DNA from: UBA4971 sp900019985
GTDB taxonomy: Bacteria; Bacillota; SHA-98; UBA4971
Assembly (NCBI GenBank): GCA_050949175.1
Contig: JBMNFG010000010.1
Span: forward strand, 62,001-126,000
DNA: 64,000 nucleotides
Reading direction: 5' to 3'
The notes below the pieces were generated by a model, which was not told where the DNA came from, ran no database searches, and saw only the letters and a list, made by a program, of their open reading frames with translations. Position numbers and translations under genes: made by a program. The stretch's first letter is position 1; the number at the start of each line of letters is the position of its first letter. This document shows, piece by piece, positions 42,900 to 52,118 of this stretch.

Positions 42900-43982
42900 T
42901 CAACTATTCCCCGGAGTTGATACTCCCTGCTTAAGTGGAATTTTGCCTGATTCTTTCAAGTAGTCAAAGAAATCCTCTGCATCGGCAAACACTTTAGTGC
43001 AATGAAACTTGAGGAATGGGCTGACCCGTTCCTTGAATACGGCGTAGACTTCTTTATTGTTGGTAGACCCGTATATGATTTCACAGAGCACACCCGGAGA
43101 GGTCTTGTCCGTAGGGTAATATACAACAACTATATCACTCTGATCAATCAGCATATAATCGCGGATAACGGTCTGATCTTCTATCTTGGCTTGCTCGTCA
43201 TCGGTAAGGCAGAAGTTTTCACCGAGTCTGGAAAGGAGCAACTCGTTATTCGTCCCTTGCAATCCTTCTGCCTCACAGGTCAGCTCAGTATCTTCCACAG
43301 CCAGCGGGTCAAAGACCTCAAAATGCTCTCTTAATCTGTCACGGAATTCCCTGACCTCGTGCATCTTTTCAGTATCATCAATCATTAAGGTAATTGGGTA
43401 GCTGAGGTAGGCTTTTGTTATCTCCGGCCTGAACATGAGATTATATATGCTTGTGGGAGGCTGTCCCACTGCCACTACGAAGAAGGGTTTTCTTTGGAAT
43501 GACGCCATCATCTTTGTGACGAATATCTCTTCGTCCCGCCATGTCAGAATGTCCTTGAGCGATAGATGCCCTTTCCACGCAGGAGACCGGTCAAGCCTTT
43601 TTGATACGTTCAAGACGCTGTCAATCACGGTTATATACAGATCAGGCTGGAGTTCGTTTAGGTAATGCACATCAAAGGCAGGCATAAGATTATTCTTCCA
43701 GCGGAAACACCCGTGTGTGCTTATGATGCAATGTTCTACCTTTTCCGCTTCCTTCAAGATCTCTTCAAACACTGCTGCACGCAATGCCGTTAGGCTTGAA
43801 GGCGCAAGATCCAGGATCTTTTCAGGGCTTGTGGGACACTCAAGTTCTTCCGCCTTCTTGAACATTAGATCTCCGACATTGTAGAGATGGATCTCTTCTC
43901 CCAGGCGGCCGGCTTCATCCACTGCTTGCTTCAGATAATCCAGTTTTCCCGAGCCGCTAATCCCGGTACAGATCACCTTCAC
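42900..43982 (-). CDS. P-loop kinase-like domain fused to a nucleoside-deoxyribosyltransferase-like domain
   Basis: 360 residues. The N-terminal half (1-180) starts with a P-loop, VICTGISGSGKLDYL, resembling archaeal-type adenylate kinases, but the usual Ser/Thr after the lysine is Leu14. It includes HCIISTHGCFRWKNNLMPAF and DLYITVIDSV like adenylate-kinase-type NTPases. The C-terminal half (about 190-345) resembles nucleoside 2-deoxyribosyltransferase-like folds: AYLSYPITLM, VREFRDRLREHFEVFDPLAVED, and MLIDQSDIVVVYYPTDKTSPGVLCEIIYGSTNNKEVYAVF (here read as two motifs, QSDIVVVYYP and SPGVLCEIIYG). GTG at 43982 has GGAGGGG upstream. Such a fusion suggests nucleotide sensing or salvage; function unknown. 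Confidence 0.75.
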   Translation of the reverse strand: MKVICTGISGSGKLDYLKQAVDEAGRLGEEIHLYNVGDLMFKKAEELECPTSPEKILDLAPSSLTALRAAVFEEILKEAEKVEHCIISTHGCFRWKNNLMPAFDVHYLNELQPDLYITVIDSVLNVSKRLDRSPAWKGHLSLKDILTWRDEEIFVTKMMASFQRKPFFVVAVGQPPTSIYNLMFRPEITKAYLSYPITLMIDDTEKMHEVREFRDRLREHFEVFDPLAVEDTELTCEAEGLQGTNNELLLSRLGENFCLTDDEQAKIEDQTVIRDYMLIDQSDIVVVYYPTDKTSPGVLCEIIYGSTNNKEVYAVFKERVSPFLKFHCTKVFADAEDFFDYLKESGKIPLKQGVSTPGNS

Positions 43983-44053
43983 AGGCTACCCCTCCTCATG
44001 TTCTCATCACACTCACACACCCAAACCTTTTTGGGCAGGCTGAAATCGTATTG

Positions 44054-45850
44054 TCACAGGCTTTCGGAATCGGAACCGGATGACCTTGCCTTGGATAAAA
44101 GGAGAAACACTCCCTCTGCAAGGCCGGACAGTATTGGAGACAGTACTCCTGCGACTTTCAGTTGAATAAGACACAGAAAACACTTGAAAGCCTTATCAAT
44201 GCCAGGAAGGTGAAGAGCATAACCTGTGCCTTCGCCTGCAATAAAGACAGCAACTTGGACAAGAAGGGCTAGTGCTACGAAGCAGAAGCTTATAAGACCG
44301 TCTATGAACCCTTGTCCACGTTCATAGTGGTCCTTTCTCTCAGAAACGATCCACGCAATGACAACTGCCGTGAGAATCATGCATCCTGCTGAATCCATGA
44401 TCCGGCCTTGATAGCTACGGGCGAATTCTGAGAGGCTGGAGATGGCACCGGATGACATGAGGGTTCCTCTTATCAGCATCAGCCCAAAGTAGATTGTAAA
44501 ATAGAAGAATACCCCGATTACAGCAGGGGCAAGATCACCGGTCTTCCTCTCGAGAAGGATCGTTGTAACAACTATCAGTAGTATACCGACTATGCCAACT
44601 GCGGCGAGGAGTGGAAGGCTTGAAGCGTATATCAAGGCGGACCTGGCATTTGCCATGGCAGAGATAATCTCATCGTCAATGTTAATAGCCGTTATAGCTG
44701 CATTCTTGTAATCTCCGTCATTGTGAAGGAGGAATGCATCGAACAATGACCGGTGTTCGATAACCGGCCTCTGCAAGGTATTCATGTAGTTATGCGCAAA
44801 TGCGGATCTTGCAGAGGCTTGACTGATGGCCAGCTCTGACATTACGTGTTCCGGCAAGTCCAGCAAGCTGTACATGACTTCACCCTGTGAATGGGTGGGC
44901 ATGGAAATACCTAAGAGGCTTGTACATGTAGGTGCAATATCCACCAGGCGCCCCCGGATCCATTGGATGGCCTCGCCGGGATCCTCAGGTGTTACGATCC
45001 CTGCTCCTGCAGCCACCAACAATGCATCACCGGATTTCTCAAATAACCTCAACAGAGAGTTTCCTGTCACGTATGAACCGGATGAAACAAAAAACACCGC
45101 ACTTGAACTAAGGTCTACCTCTTCCAGGATGCTGTGCAGTCTCTCATCGATATTTGCCAGGGTCTCATGGCGTAATGCGCGTTGTCTCCCGGAGCCGGTT
45201 CTAGAACCAGGAGAGTCTTCCTGAGGAATGAAGCTGACGAGGACAAGCTGGGATGAGCCTTCTCTGATTTCGGATATAGCATCTCTTAGGATGGCATCGT
45301 TTATATCGCTTGTCGGTACCTTGCCGTCAGGCCTGCGATATGCTGCCTTTACCACCAAATGCCCGAAGAGCGGCTTCCATCTGCCGTCTCCTATAATGGC
45401 TGTCCCAAGGCGTGCTCTACGGGCTGACGACCAAAGGCTGTCAATCATTACTTCGTCCTCGGTCCAATTGGCAGCAACTCCTGAGATTTCAGGAGGCGCA
45501 CCTGTAAAGAGAACGGTTGAAGCAGGCAAGAGGCCTAGTCCGCTGCTCCCTTCCAGTGATATTGCAACCCCGCGGTGGGCAACGTCTCTTACTGACAGCA
45601 TAGCTTCAAAGTCTCGAGGCTGGAGCCCGTCTATAAGGACAATTATAAGGCGCTCAGCAAGTGGCTGAGACCTGAAGCCGGGCTCTATCAGAAAGGTATA
45701 AGGGCTTCTGTAATCGAGAACCTTTCTGACACCTGAGTCCACAAGATACCATGAGCCAACACCAACTAAGACTAAGATGACAGAAAGGGCTACAAGAAGG
45801 GTCTTCTTGTCGTTCAGTAATCTGTGTAACACCTGTCGCATTTTCATCAC
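44054..45850 (-). CDS. Alkaline-phosphatase-superfamily membrane protein with degenerate active site
   Basis: 598 residues. One N-terminal helix (about 18-37), an extracytoplasmic domain (about 60-400), then about five helices (from residue 410). The outer domain begins ERLIIVLIDGLQPRDFEAM, has LLPASTVLFTGAPP at the usual nucleophile site, and ends VDIAPTCTSLLGISMPTHSQG, all characteristic of phosphopentomutase/nucleotide-pyrophosphatase-like proteins. Where family members have D-x-x-G-H and S-D-H-G metal ligands, this one has DSPGSRTG and VSSGSYVTG, so histidine and aspartate ligands seem lost. It may be a binding or structural protein rather than an enzyme. It ends 71 bases before the fusion gene and follows the PHP gene by 51. 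Confidence 0.75.
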   Translation of the reverse strand: MMKMRQVLHRLLNDKKTLLVALSVILVLVGVGSWYLVDSGVRKVLDYRSPYTFLIEPGFRSQPLAERLIIVLIDGLQPRDFEAMLSVRDVAHRGVAISLEGSSGLGLLPASTVLFTGAPPEISGVAANWTEDEVMIDSLWSSARRARLGTAIIGDGRWKPLFGHLVVKAAYRRPDGKVPTSDINDAILRDAISEIREGSSQLVLVSFIPQEDSPGSRTGSGRQRALRHETLANIDERLHSILEEVDLSSSAVFFVSSGSYVTGNSLLRLFEKSGDALLVAAGAGIVTPEDPGEAIQWIRGRLVDIAPTCTSLLGISMPTHSQGEVMYSLLDLPEHVMSELAISQASARSAFAHNYMNTLQRPVIEHRSLFDAFLLHNDGDYKNAAITAINIDDEIISAMANARSALIYASSLPLLAAVGIVGILLIVVTTILLERKTGDLAPAVIGVFFYFTIYFGLMLIRGTLMSSGAISSLSEFARSYQGRIMDSAGCMILTAVVIAWIVSERKDHYERGQGFIDGLISFCFVALALLVQVAVFIAGEGTGYALHLPGIDKAFKCFLCLIQLKVAGVLSPILSGLAEGVFLLLSKARSSGSDSESL

Positions 45851-45901
45851 CCATTCGACTTCGACAGTTGTCCTGTATTCCCTTCAATACAAAAGGATGG
45901 A

Positions 45902-46738
45902 TTAGACTGCTTGGATTTCCAGCCACCTCTGGGTAAGGCAAATAACGGTGGAGTCAGGTACAGGCAGGCTGCCGAGACCCGGCGCATCAGCAGGGTTCCC
46001 GCCGTGAAAATCGCTTCCTCCTGTCACAATCAGATTTCGGCTTTTTGCAAACTCCAGCCATTTTCTTGTCGTTTCATTGCTATGTGTCGGGTGATATGCT
46101 TCTATTCCTTCGAGGCCGAAATCAATCAACTCGTCTATGAAACCGTGCGGAATATGGGTTCCGGGATGGGCCAGTACCGGGGCTCCTCCTGAGTCTCTTA
46201 TAAACCTTACTGCTTCCTTGGGAGAGAGGCCGTGGTGCTCAACATATGCGAGGCCTTTCTTACCCAGGTACTTTTCGAAATCTCCGTACCTCTTTTCAGG
46301 CCTTGCAAAGCCAAGGTTCACCATGGCTTTGAAGATCTGACTCCTTCCGGTAAATCCTTCCTTTCCAAGGGTGAGGACGTAATCCAAAGGGATGTCTATC
46401 CCAAGAGCCTTAAGGTGATGGAGGATCTTGGCCGTCCTTTCCCTGCGTCTCTCTTTAAGTGTAGCCAGAACTTCATGCAGGCAGGTGGAAGACATGTCTA
46501 TGTAGAAGCCCAGGATGTGGACTTCTGCGTCTTCTATGTCTGTTGAGAGTTCTACCCCGGGTATGACGTACACTCCTACCTCGTCTCCGGCCGAGAGAGC
46601 TGAAGGGACGCCCTGTACACTGTCATGGTCGGTCAGTGCAAATGCTTTGAGGCCTTTGGCCTTTGCCATAAGCACAAGCTCCCTGGGAGAGTAAACACCA
46701 TCTGATACGTTTGAATGGACATGTAAGTCTACTGCCAA
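45902..46738 (-). CDS. PHP-domain phosphoesterase (YciV/TrpH-like)
   Basis: 278 residues. The PHP metal-binding motifs are VDLHVHSNVSDG (HxHxxxSDG), ALTDHDSVQG (DHD), the glutamate in GVELST, VEHHGLSP, LAHPGTHI and GGSDFHGG. Characterised close relatives hydrolyse 3',5'-nucleoside bisphosphates such as pAp or trim the 5' end of rRNA. The start is TTG at 46738. The gene is on the same strand as HU, behind HU's terminator. Confidence 0.92.
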   Translation of the reverse strand: MAVDLHVHSNVSDGVYSPRELVLMAKAKGLKAFALTDHDSVQGVPSALSAGDEVGVYVIPGVELSTDIEDAEVHILGFYIDMSSTCLHEVLATLKERRRERTAKILHHLKALGIDIPLDYVLTLGKEGFTGRSQIFKAMVNLGFARPEKRYGDFEKYLGKKGLAYVEHHGLSPKEAVRFIRDSGGAPVLAHPGTHIPHGFIDELIDFGLEGIEAYHPTHSNETTRKWLEFAKSRNLIVTGGSDFHGGNPADAPGLGSLPVPDSTVICLTQRWLEIQAV

Positions 46739-46796
46739 AGTGTTCCCCCTTATTCTTTCAGTTTAGCCTCTACCTTAGGATCTTACTGATTCCCGC

Positions 46797-46837
46797 GGAA
46801 TAAAACAAGTGAGCTGCCGCTCCGGCAACTCACTTGT
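46797..46837 (-). terminator. Intrinsic terminator of the HU gene
   Basis: ACAAGTGAG (46805-46813) pairs with CTCACTTGT (46829-46837), and an inner TGCCG/CGGCA extends the stem; on the minus strand TTTTATTCC follows. It lies 31 bases after the HU stop. Confidence 0.88.
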
Positions 46838-46868
46838 CTTAATCTGCGATGATCAAATCGCTACACCA

Positions 46869-47147
46869 TTAGTTGTCTGCAACTCTATCCTTCAACAGTT
46901 TGCCCGCTTTAAACGCCGGGACTTTAGATGCAGGAATGAGCATTTCCTCTCTTGTCCTGGGGTTTCTGCCCATACGCTCGGCACGATGTCTTACTTCAAA
47001 GCTCCCGAATCCGGTCAACTGGACCTTCTCGCCTGCTGACAGAGCTTCCCCTATGGCATCCAGTGTAGCTGATAAAATCATGTCCACATCTTTCTTTTTT
47101 GCTCCTGTCTTCATAGCAACGGCATTTACCAAATCTGTCTTATTCAA
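46869..47147 (-). CDS. hup: HU-family DNA-binding protein
   Basis: Histone-like protein, 92 residues, with the family start NKTDLVNAVAMKTG, VQLTGFGSFEVRHRAERMGRN and NPRTREEMLIPASKVPAFKAGK around the DNA-binding arm. TTG at 47147 is chosen because GGAGG stands 7 bases before it and because HU proteins start MNK; an ATG two codons upstream has the ribosome-binding site too close. It is followed by a strong terminator. Confidence 0.97.
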   Translation of the reverse strand: MNKTDLVNAVAMKTGAKKKDVDMILSATLDAIGEALSAGEKVQLTGFGSFEVRHRAERMGRNPRTREEMLIPASKVPAFKAGKLLKDRVADN

Positions 47148-47223
47148 GTTCATTCCTCCTCATAGAGCACTTTGCATAGATTACACCGGTCGTGCCTCTT
47201 GCCCATGGCACTTCTATTCGCTG

Positions 47224-47295
47224 TTACTTCGCCTTTCCCTGCATGTTTTCGTCAAAAATGCTAAGAAATTGCTGTATTTCCACAGGGTTTTCCAT
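47224..47295 (-). CDS. Possible 23-residue small protein after rodZ
   Basis: An ATG at 47295 opens a 23-codon frame (MENPVEIQQFLSIFDENM, then QGKAK) ending in TAA, 10 bases beyond the rodZ stop, with AGGG 8 bases upstream. It has an amphipathic look with hydrophobic residues spaced 3-4 apart. It is short enough to arise by chance. Confidence 0.28.
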   Translation of the reverse strand: MENPVEIQQFLSIFDENMQGKAK

Positions 47296-47305
47296 AGAAA
47301 GTGCC

Positions 47306-48127
47306 CTATGACTCAGGAAGAGGAAAGGATAATTCGAGGACATCACCGGGTTTTCCAGGTGAACCTAAGTCGACCCCGTTATATTTGAGGATGATGCCGC
47401 CTGCGTTCCCCAGCTTTATTCTAAGTTCATGCTCAGCTTTCCATGTGCTAGTTTCGCCGGGCAGCATAGTCCGTTCAAAGACCCTTTCTCCGTCAGCTAT
47501 TACCCTGACCCAGCACCTGTCATTTGCTATTATGGTAAGTTCATGAGTATTAGAGGAGTCATCAGGTACTACGGCTTCAAAAGCATCTTCCTCCCCTTTC
47601 TCCTCGTCTTCTTCGCTGTTATCATAAGGCGCAACCGGGAGGGCTTCTGCATCATGTTCTGGGGCTATTGTTTCTTCTATCTCTAAGTGGGGCTCTGTGT
47701 TGACGTCAACTTCTTCGCGGCTAAATGGATTCCAGAGTACCAGTATGACAGCGGCAATAACAATAAGAATAAAGCCTATGGTGATAAACGAGTTTCTCCG
47801 TTCCGGCCTGCGCCGCCTCCTTACCTGATCCAGGTCTCTTCCTGCCATCTCCCGATGTTCAGCCTCAAGGCTCCTTCGAATCCGGTCGTATTCAGAAACG
47901 AGCTCATCACCGTCTAAACCTATGACTTTTGCAACGTTCTTCAGAAAACCTCTTGCGTAGACTTCTCCCGGCAGTTCATAGAACTTGCCTGCCTCCATTG
48001 CAGCGAGGTATGCAATACGTATTTTAGTTGCGTCATGCACGTCTTCTATGGATAAGCCTCGAGCCAGCCGGGCTTTTCTCAACTGTTCTCCCAGGGTTTC
48101 CAAAGGTATCTCAGCCTCCTCGTGCAT
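47306..48127 (-). CDS. rodZ: RodZ-like cytoskeletal membrane protein
   Basis: 273 residues: an N-terminal helix-turn-helix domain of the Xre type (about 10-75: LGEQLRKARLARGLSIEDVH, ARGFLKNVAKVIG), a basic segment (RRRRRPERR), one membrane helix (about 112-132), an acidic linker, and an outward C-terminal DUF4115 domain (about 195-273: ITIIANDRCWVRVIADGERVFERTML, read in parts). RodZ links MreB to the wall machinery. It lies 17 bases behind ftsK; in Bacillus and Clostridia rodZ likewise follows the ftsK/spoIIIE region. Confidence 0.93.
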   Translation of the reverse strand: MHEEAEIPLETLGEQLRKARLARGLSIEDVHDATKIRIAYLAAMEAGKFYELPGEVYARGFLKNVAKVIGLDGDELVSEYDRIRRSLEAEHREMAGRDLDQVRRRRRPERRNSFITIGFILIVIAAVILVLWNPFSREEVDVNTEPHLEIEETIAPEHDAEALPVAPYDNSEEDEEKGEEDAFEAVVPDDSSNTHELTIIANDRCWVRVIADGERVFERTMLPGETSTWKAEHELRIKLGNAGGIILKYNGVDLGSPGKPGDVLELSFPLPES

Positions 48128-48144
48128 TAAAGGAAAAACCGCAT

Positions 48145-50328
48145 TTAGATCTTATTTCGAGAGGCCTCCCACCGCTCCAATGACATAAGCACTTTCCTTG
48201 GCTTGCTGCCTTCGTACGGCCCCACTATTCCCAAGGCTTCCATGGAGTCGATGATCCGAGCAGCTCTCGTATAACCTATCCTGAACCTGCGTTGGAGCTT
48301 TGAAATGGATGCTTCCTGCGTCTCGAGAATCAGTCTGACAGCCTCTTCAAACAGCTCGTCTTCTTCGCCGATGCTTTCGCCGTCAGTCGCCTCACGCATT
48401 ATGCTTTCAGCAACGTAAGTGGGCTGTGCCTGTGCCCTTACAAAGTCAACTATGGATTCGATCTCAGAGTCAGAGATAAAAGCCCCTTGGACTCTGACAG
48501 GTTTCGGTGCGCCTACAGGATAGAACAGCATGTCTCCCCTTCCCAGGAGCCTTTCGGCACCTCCCATATCCAGGATCACCCTGGAGTCCACCTGAGACGG
48601 CACTGCGAAGGCTATTCGCGAAGGAATGTTCATCTTGATAATACCTGTCACAACATCTGTCGAAGGCCTCTGGGTAGCAACTACCAAATGGATACCGGCT
48701 GCTCTCGCCATAAAGGCCAGCTGAGACACTACATCTTCCACGTCTTTTTGAGCCACCAGCATTAGGTCGCCTAGTTCGTCTATTATGACTACTATGTAAG
48801 GCAGCGGGGTTGCATCCTCGTCAGGGAGTTTTCCTGACATGCAAAGGGAATTGTACCTATCGATATGCCGTACTCCTGTTTCCTCCAGCAGTTTGTAGCG
48901 ATTATCCATTTCCTCAGCAACCCATCGTAAGTATCCTCCTGCTTCTTTCGTATCAGTCACAACAGGAGCAAGAAGATGAGGGATGCCGTCATAGACGCTG
49001 AGTTCTACCCGCTTCGGGTCAATCATAAGGAGCTTGACTTCATCAGGTGTCGCTTTAAAAAGGAGGCTGGCAATAATCGTGTTCAGACAGACGCTTTTGC
49101 CTGAACCGGTTGCCCCTGCTACGAGCATATGGAGCATTCCGGTAAGGTCAGCTACTACAGGTTGCCCTGCAATATCCATACCTAGGGCTATTGGCAGCCT
49201 GTAACGGTTCGACTGAAACTTCGAAGACTGGATTACTTCTCTCAGGAATACCTTGGAGACTTCAGGATTCGGCACTTCAATGCCGATTGCAGACTTGCCG
49301 GGAATCGGAGCCTCCAGGCGAATGCCAGTGGACGCCAAAGCAAGGGCAATATCATCTGTCAAGCTCAATATCTTGCTGACTTTTATGCCCGGCGCAGGGC
49401 TCAGCTCGTACCTGGTTACTACAGGCCCCATATCCACCTGCGTAACCTTAGCCGTAACTCCAAAGCTTGCCAATGTATCTTCCAGCAACTTAGAGTGATC
49501 AGGTACTTCTCCCTTTCTCAGCCTCCGGGTTCTTGCAGGATAACCCAAAAGTGTTACCGGCGGCAAGACATATCCGCCGGATTCAGCAGGTAATTCCTTC
49601 TTTCCCGGAATGAATTCTTTGTCTTCCTTCTCTTCCTCGGGGCGAGGTTTCGGCCGTCGTTTCTTGGTCGTTTTAGCCTTTCTTGTAGGCTTTTCAATTT
49701 CCTCTGCGAGTTCATCATGTTCATAGTCGAGTTCAAAGAAAGGTAAAAGAACTCTCTTTCCAACAGCGCGGAGGAGCTTAAGGGGTTTGACAATCAGCCT
49801 TGCTATGAGCAAAAGCCCCAGAAATATGACACGTGCCAGTTTCTTGACGAGGACAGGTATGGGCATCTGCAAGAGCAGGCTTAAACCTGCAACGATAGCA
49901 AACGAGAATACGACTGTTGCCCCGATAGAACCTGTTGCCCACTTGAGTCCATTGAACACCCAGGCTCCCAAAGCGCCTGACCGGGCGATACCCAGTGTCG
50001 ATATGACGATGAATATAAGGCCCAAAAGTCCGGAGAGGATTTTTTCTGCTCCATGTCCCAGCATAAGGGCTAAACCTGTATATAAAAGCATGACAGGGAT
50101 TAGAAATGCCAGCTCTCCTGCAACAAGCCTGAGCCAAAGCGACACCTGTATGCCTATGGCTCCTGCTGCTCCCACCTGTCCGCGCAACTCCACGTACAAC
50201 GAGACCAGTGTAAGGATGCCGAGAGCAACAACGACAAATCCGAAAACTCCGGAATAACGGTGTCTTTTTGGAGCAGCTTCCTTTTGTTCCTGTGTGCGCT
50301 TTGTTATGTTCAATCCCGTCTTTGCCAT
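48145..50328 (-). CDS. ftsK: DNA translocase FtsK/SpoIIIE
   Basis: Septal DNA pump that clears chromosome from the division or sporulation septum. 727 residues with four N-terminal membrane helices (up to about residue 190), a charged KKRRPKPRPEEEKEDK linker, the motor domain with Walker A GATGSGKS near 403-410 and Walker B VVIIDELGDLM, and a C-terminal winged-helix gamma domain (ASISKLQRRFRIGYTRAARI) that reads orienting DNA motifs. Membrane helices favour SpoIIIE over the soluble SftA. Upstream of rodZ and downstream of a uppP block. Confidence 0.96.
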   Translation of the reverse strand: MAKTGLNITKRTQEQKEAAPKRHRYSGVFGFVVVALGILTLVSLYVELRGQVGAAGAIGIQVSLWLRLVAGELAFLIPVMLLYTGLALMLGHGAEKILSGLLGLIFIVISTLGIARSGALGAWVFNGLKWATGSIGATVVFSFAIVAGLSLLLQMPIPVLVKKLARVIFLGLLLIARLIVKPLKLLRAVGKRVLLPFFELDYEHDELAEEIEKPTRKAKTTKKRRPKPRPEEEKEDKEFIPGKKELPAESGGYVLPPVTLLGYPARTRRLRKGEVPDHSKLLEDTLASFGVTAKVTQVDMGPVVTRYELSPAPGIKVSKILSLTDDIALALASTGIRLEAPIPGKSAIGIEVPNPEVSKVFLREVIQSSKFQSNRYRLPIALGMDIAGQPVVADLTGMLHMLVAGATGSGKSVCLNTIIASLLFKATPDEVKLLMIDPKRVELSVYDGIPHLLAPVVTDTKEAGGYLRWVAEEMDNRYKLLEETGVRHIDRYNSLCMSGKLPDEDATPLPYIVVIIDELGDLMLVAQKDVEDVVSQLAFMARAAGIHLVVATQRPSTDVVTGIIKMNIPSRIAFAVPSQVDSRVILDMGGAERLLGRGDMLFYPVGAPKPVRVQGAFISDSEIESIVDFVRAQAQPTYVAESIMREATDGESIGEEDELFEEAVRLILETQEASISKLQRRFRIGYTRAARIIDSMEALGIVGPYEGSKPRKVLMSLERWEASRNKI

Positions 50329-50441
50329 AGGAATCCTCCCTTATCTCTATAGCAGGTTCTACTAGTCCTCGGTAAACTCCTTCAAGTTAACATAGTAGAA
50401 AGGGCATTTATGCTACGACTGTATAGAGATACAGAGAAAAC

Positions 50442-52076
50442 TTACTCTTGCTGAGAGACTGTGTTTTGAACGACTGCATCAGCAAGGTTCACTGCATGGT
50501 CAGCGAGACGTTCAAGGTTGTCCAGTACTTCAATATAAATGACTGCAGACTCAGGCTGACATGTTCCTTCGTTAAGGCGCTTGAAGTGATTGTCACGGAG
50601 ATCTGCTTCGATCTCATCTATGATTCTCTCTTTTTCCCACACGTCTTGAGCCAGAGCAGGATCATTTGTCTCAAGTGCAGTCAGTGCGTCAGACAGGATC
50701 GCGTCGACGCGCTTGAACAGGTCAGCAAGTTCAGATTTGGCTTCATCTGAAAACTCCATTCGGCTTTCCCATTTATAAGACGCAAAGTTACCCAGGTTTA
50801 CAGCGTGATCCCCTACGCGCTCAATATCATTTACAACATGCAACAGTCCTGCTACTTGCGTTGATTGACGGTGTGTCAAGGTTCCCTGGGCCATAAGGGT
50901 AGACAAGTAGAAGATAATCTCGTTTTGCAGATCATCTACAACATCTTCATGGGTTTCTATTGTCTTCAGGATATTTTCGGGAGATCCTGATTGGAGTAGG
51001 GCTAGTCCCGCATCATTGACCATGTCTTGGGCAATCCTTGCCATTCTCACCAGTTCTTTTGTGGAAAGCTGAATCGCAACTGAAGGCGTTCCAAGCATCC
51101 TCTTGTCAATGTACTTAGTACCATGTTCCACTATCTTCTCTTCACCCGGGTAGAGTCTAACCACCATTCTTGCAAGCAGGCCGGCCATGGGCAACCAAAC
51201 CAGCGTATTAAGGAGGTTAAACGATGTATGGGCATTGGCAATCAGACGTGACACACCGCCGAACGGGGTAATCCATGCCACGAACTTACTGAATACCGGG
51301 AGAAAAATCAGAGCCAGAATTGTGCCGAATACATTGAAAAGGACATGGACGAGAGCGGTCCTTTTGGCGGAAAGGCTTGTCCCTGTGCTGGCGAGGACTG
51401 CAGTGACACAGGTCCCTATGTTATCGCCGAAAAGGATGGGCAAGGCTGTTTCAAATGTAAGCAAGCCCTGGGATGCGGCTGCCATCAAGATTCCCACGGT
51501 TGCGCTTGAACTTTGAACGATAACAGTCATGACAATACCTGCCAGCACGCCGAGCAAACGATGCTTTCCCATTATTGTTACAAACTCAATCAATGCCGGA
51601 TTGTCTCTGAGAGGCCGCATAGCTTCAGTCATAACTGTCATGCCGAGGAAAAGGATGCCAAATCCCAGAATGATTTGGCCGAAGTACCTATACGTTCTCC
51701 TTTTGCTGAACATAAACAGGATAGCCCCGATCCCAATTGCAGGAAGGGCGAAATCTGATAATCTAAACGCAATCAGCTGGGCAGTCATGGTTGTACCGAT
51801 GTTTGCACCCATAATTACCCCGGTAGCTTGCGTCAGAGTCATAAGGCCTGCATTAACAAAACTAACCAGCATGACCGTAGTTCCGCTTGAGCTTTGAATT
51901 ATTGCAGTAACCAGCGCTCCGACTAACACGCCCATCCATGTCTTGCCTGTCAGCGCTTTTAGAATCACTCTAAGCCTATCTCCTGCAGCCCTTTGCAACC
52001 CGTTTCCCATCTGCGTCATTCCGTATAGGAACAAGCCAAGGCCACCTATAAGTCCTGCAATAGGAGCTATTGTCAT
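50442..52076 (-). CDS. Na+/phosphate cotransporter family protein with PhoU-like domain
   Basis: 544 residues. The membrane half (1-320) has two inverted QSSS repeats, AIIQSSSGTTVMLVSFVNAG and VIVQSSSATVGILMA, the hallmark of NptA/PNaS transporters. The cytoplasmic C-terminal half (about 340-544) is a helical PhoU-like domain (VVDDLQNEIIFYLSTL, NDIERVGDHAVNL, LDNLERLADHAVNLA). Predicted to move phosphate with sodium. It is 42 bases from uppP, and a second related transporter flanks uppP on the other side. Confidence 0.92.
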   Translation of the reverse strand: MTIAPIAGLIGGLGLFLYGMTQMGNGLQRAAGDRLRVILKALTGKTWMGVLVGALVTAIIQSSSGTTVMLVSFVNAGLMTLTQATGVIMGANIGTTMTAQLIAFRLSDFALPAIGIGAILFMFSKRRTYRYFGQIILGFGILFLGMTVMTEAMRPLRDNPALIEFVTIMGKHRLLGVLAGIVMTVIVQSSSATVGILMAAASQGLLTFETALPILFGDNIGTCVTAVLASTGTSLSAKRTALVHVLFNVFGTILALIFLPVFSKFVAWITPFGGVSRLIANAHTSFNLLNTLVWLPMAGLLARMVVRLYPGEEKIVEHGTKYIDKRMLGTPSVAIQLSTKELVRMARIAQDMVNDAGLALLQSGSPENILKTIETHEDVVDDLQNEIIFYLSTLMAQGTLTHRQSTQVAGLLHVVNDIERVGDHAVNLGNFASYKWESRMEFSDEAKSELADLFKRVDAILSDALTALETNDPALAQDVWEKERIIDEIEADLRDNHFKRLNEGTCQPESAVIYIEVLDNLERLADHAVNLADAVVQNTVSQQE

Positions 52077-52118
52077 AGGCGTACCTCCTTATCAGTGGCG
52101 TAACAAAGCTATGAAGTA

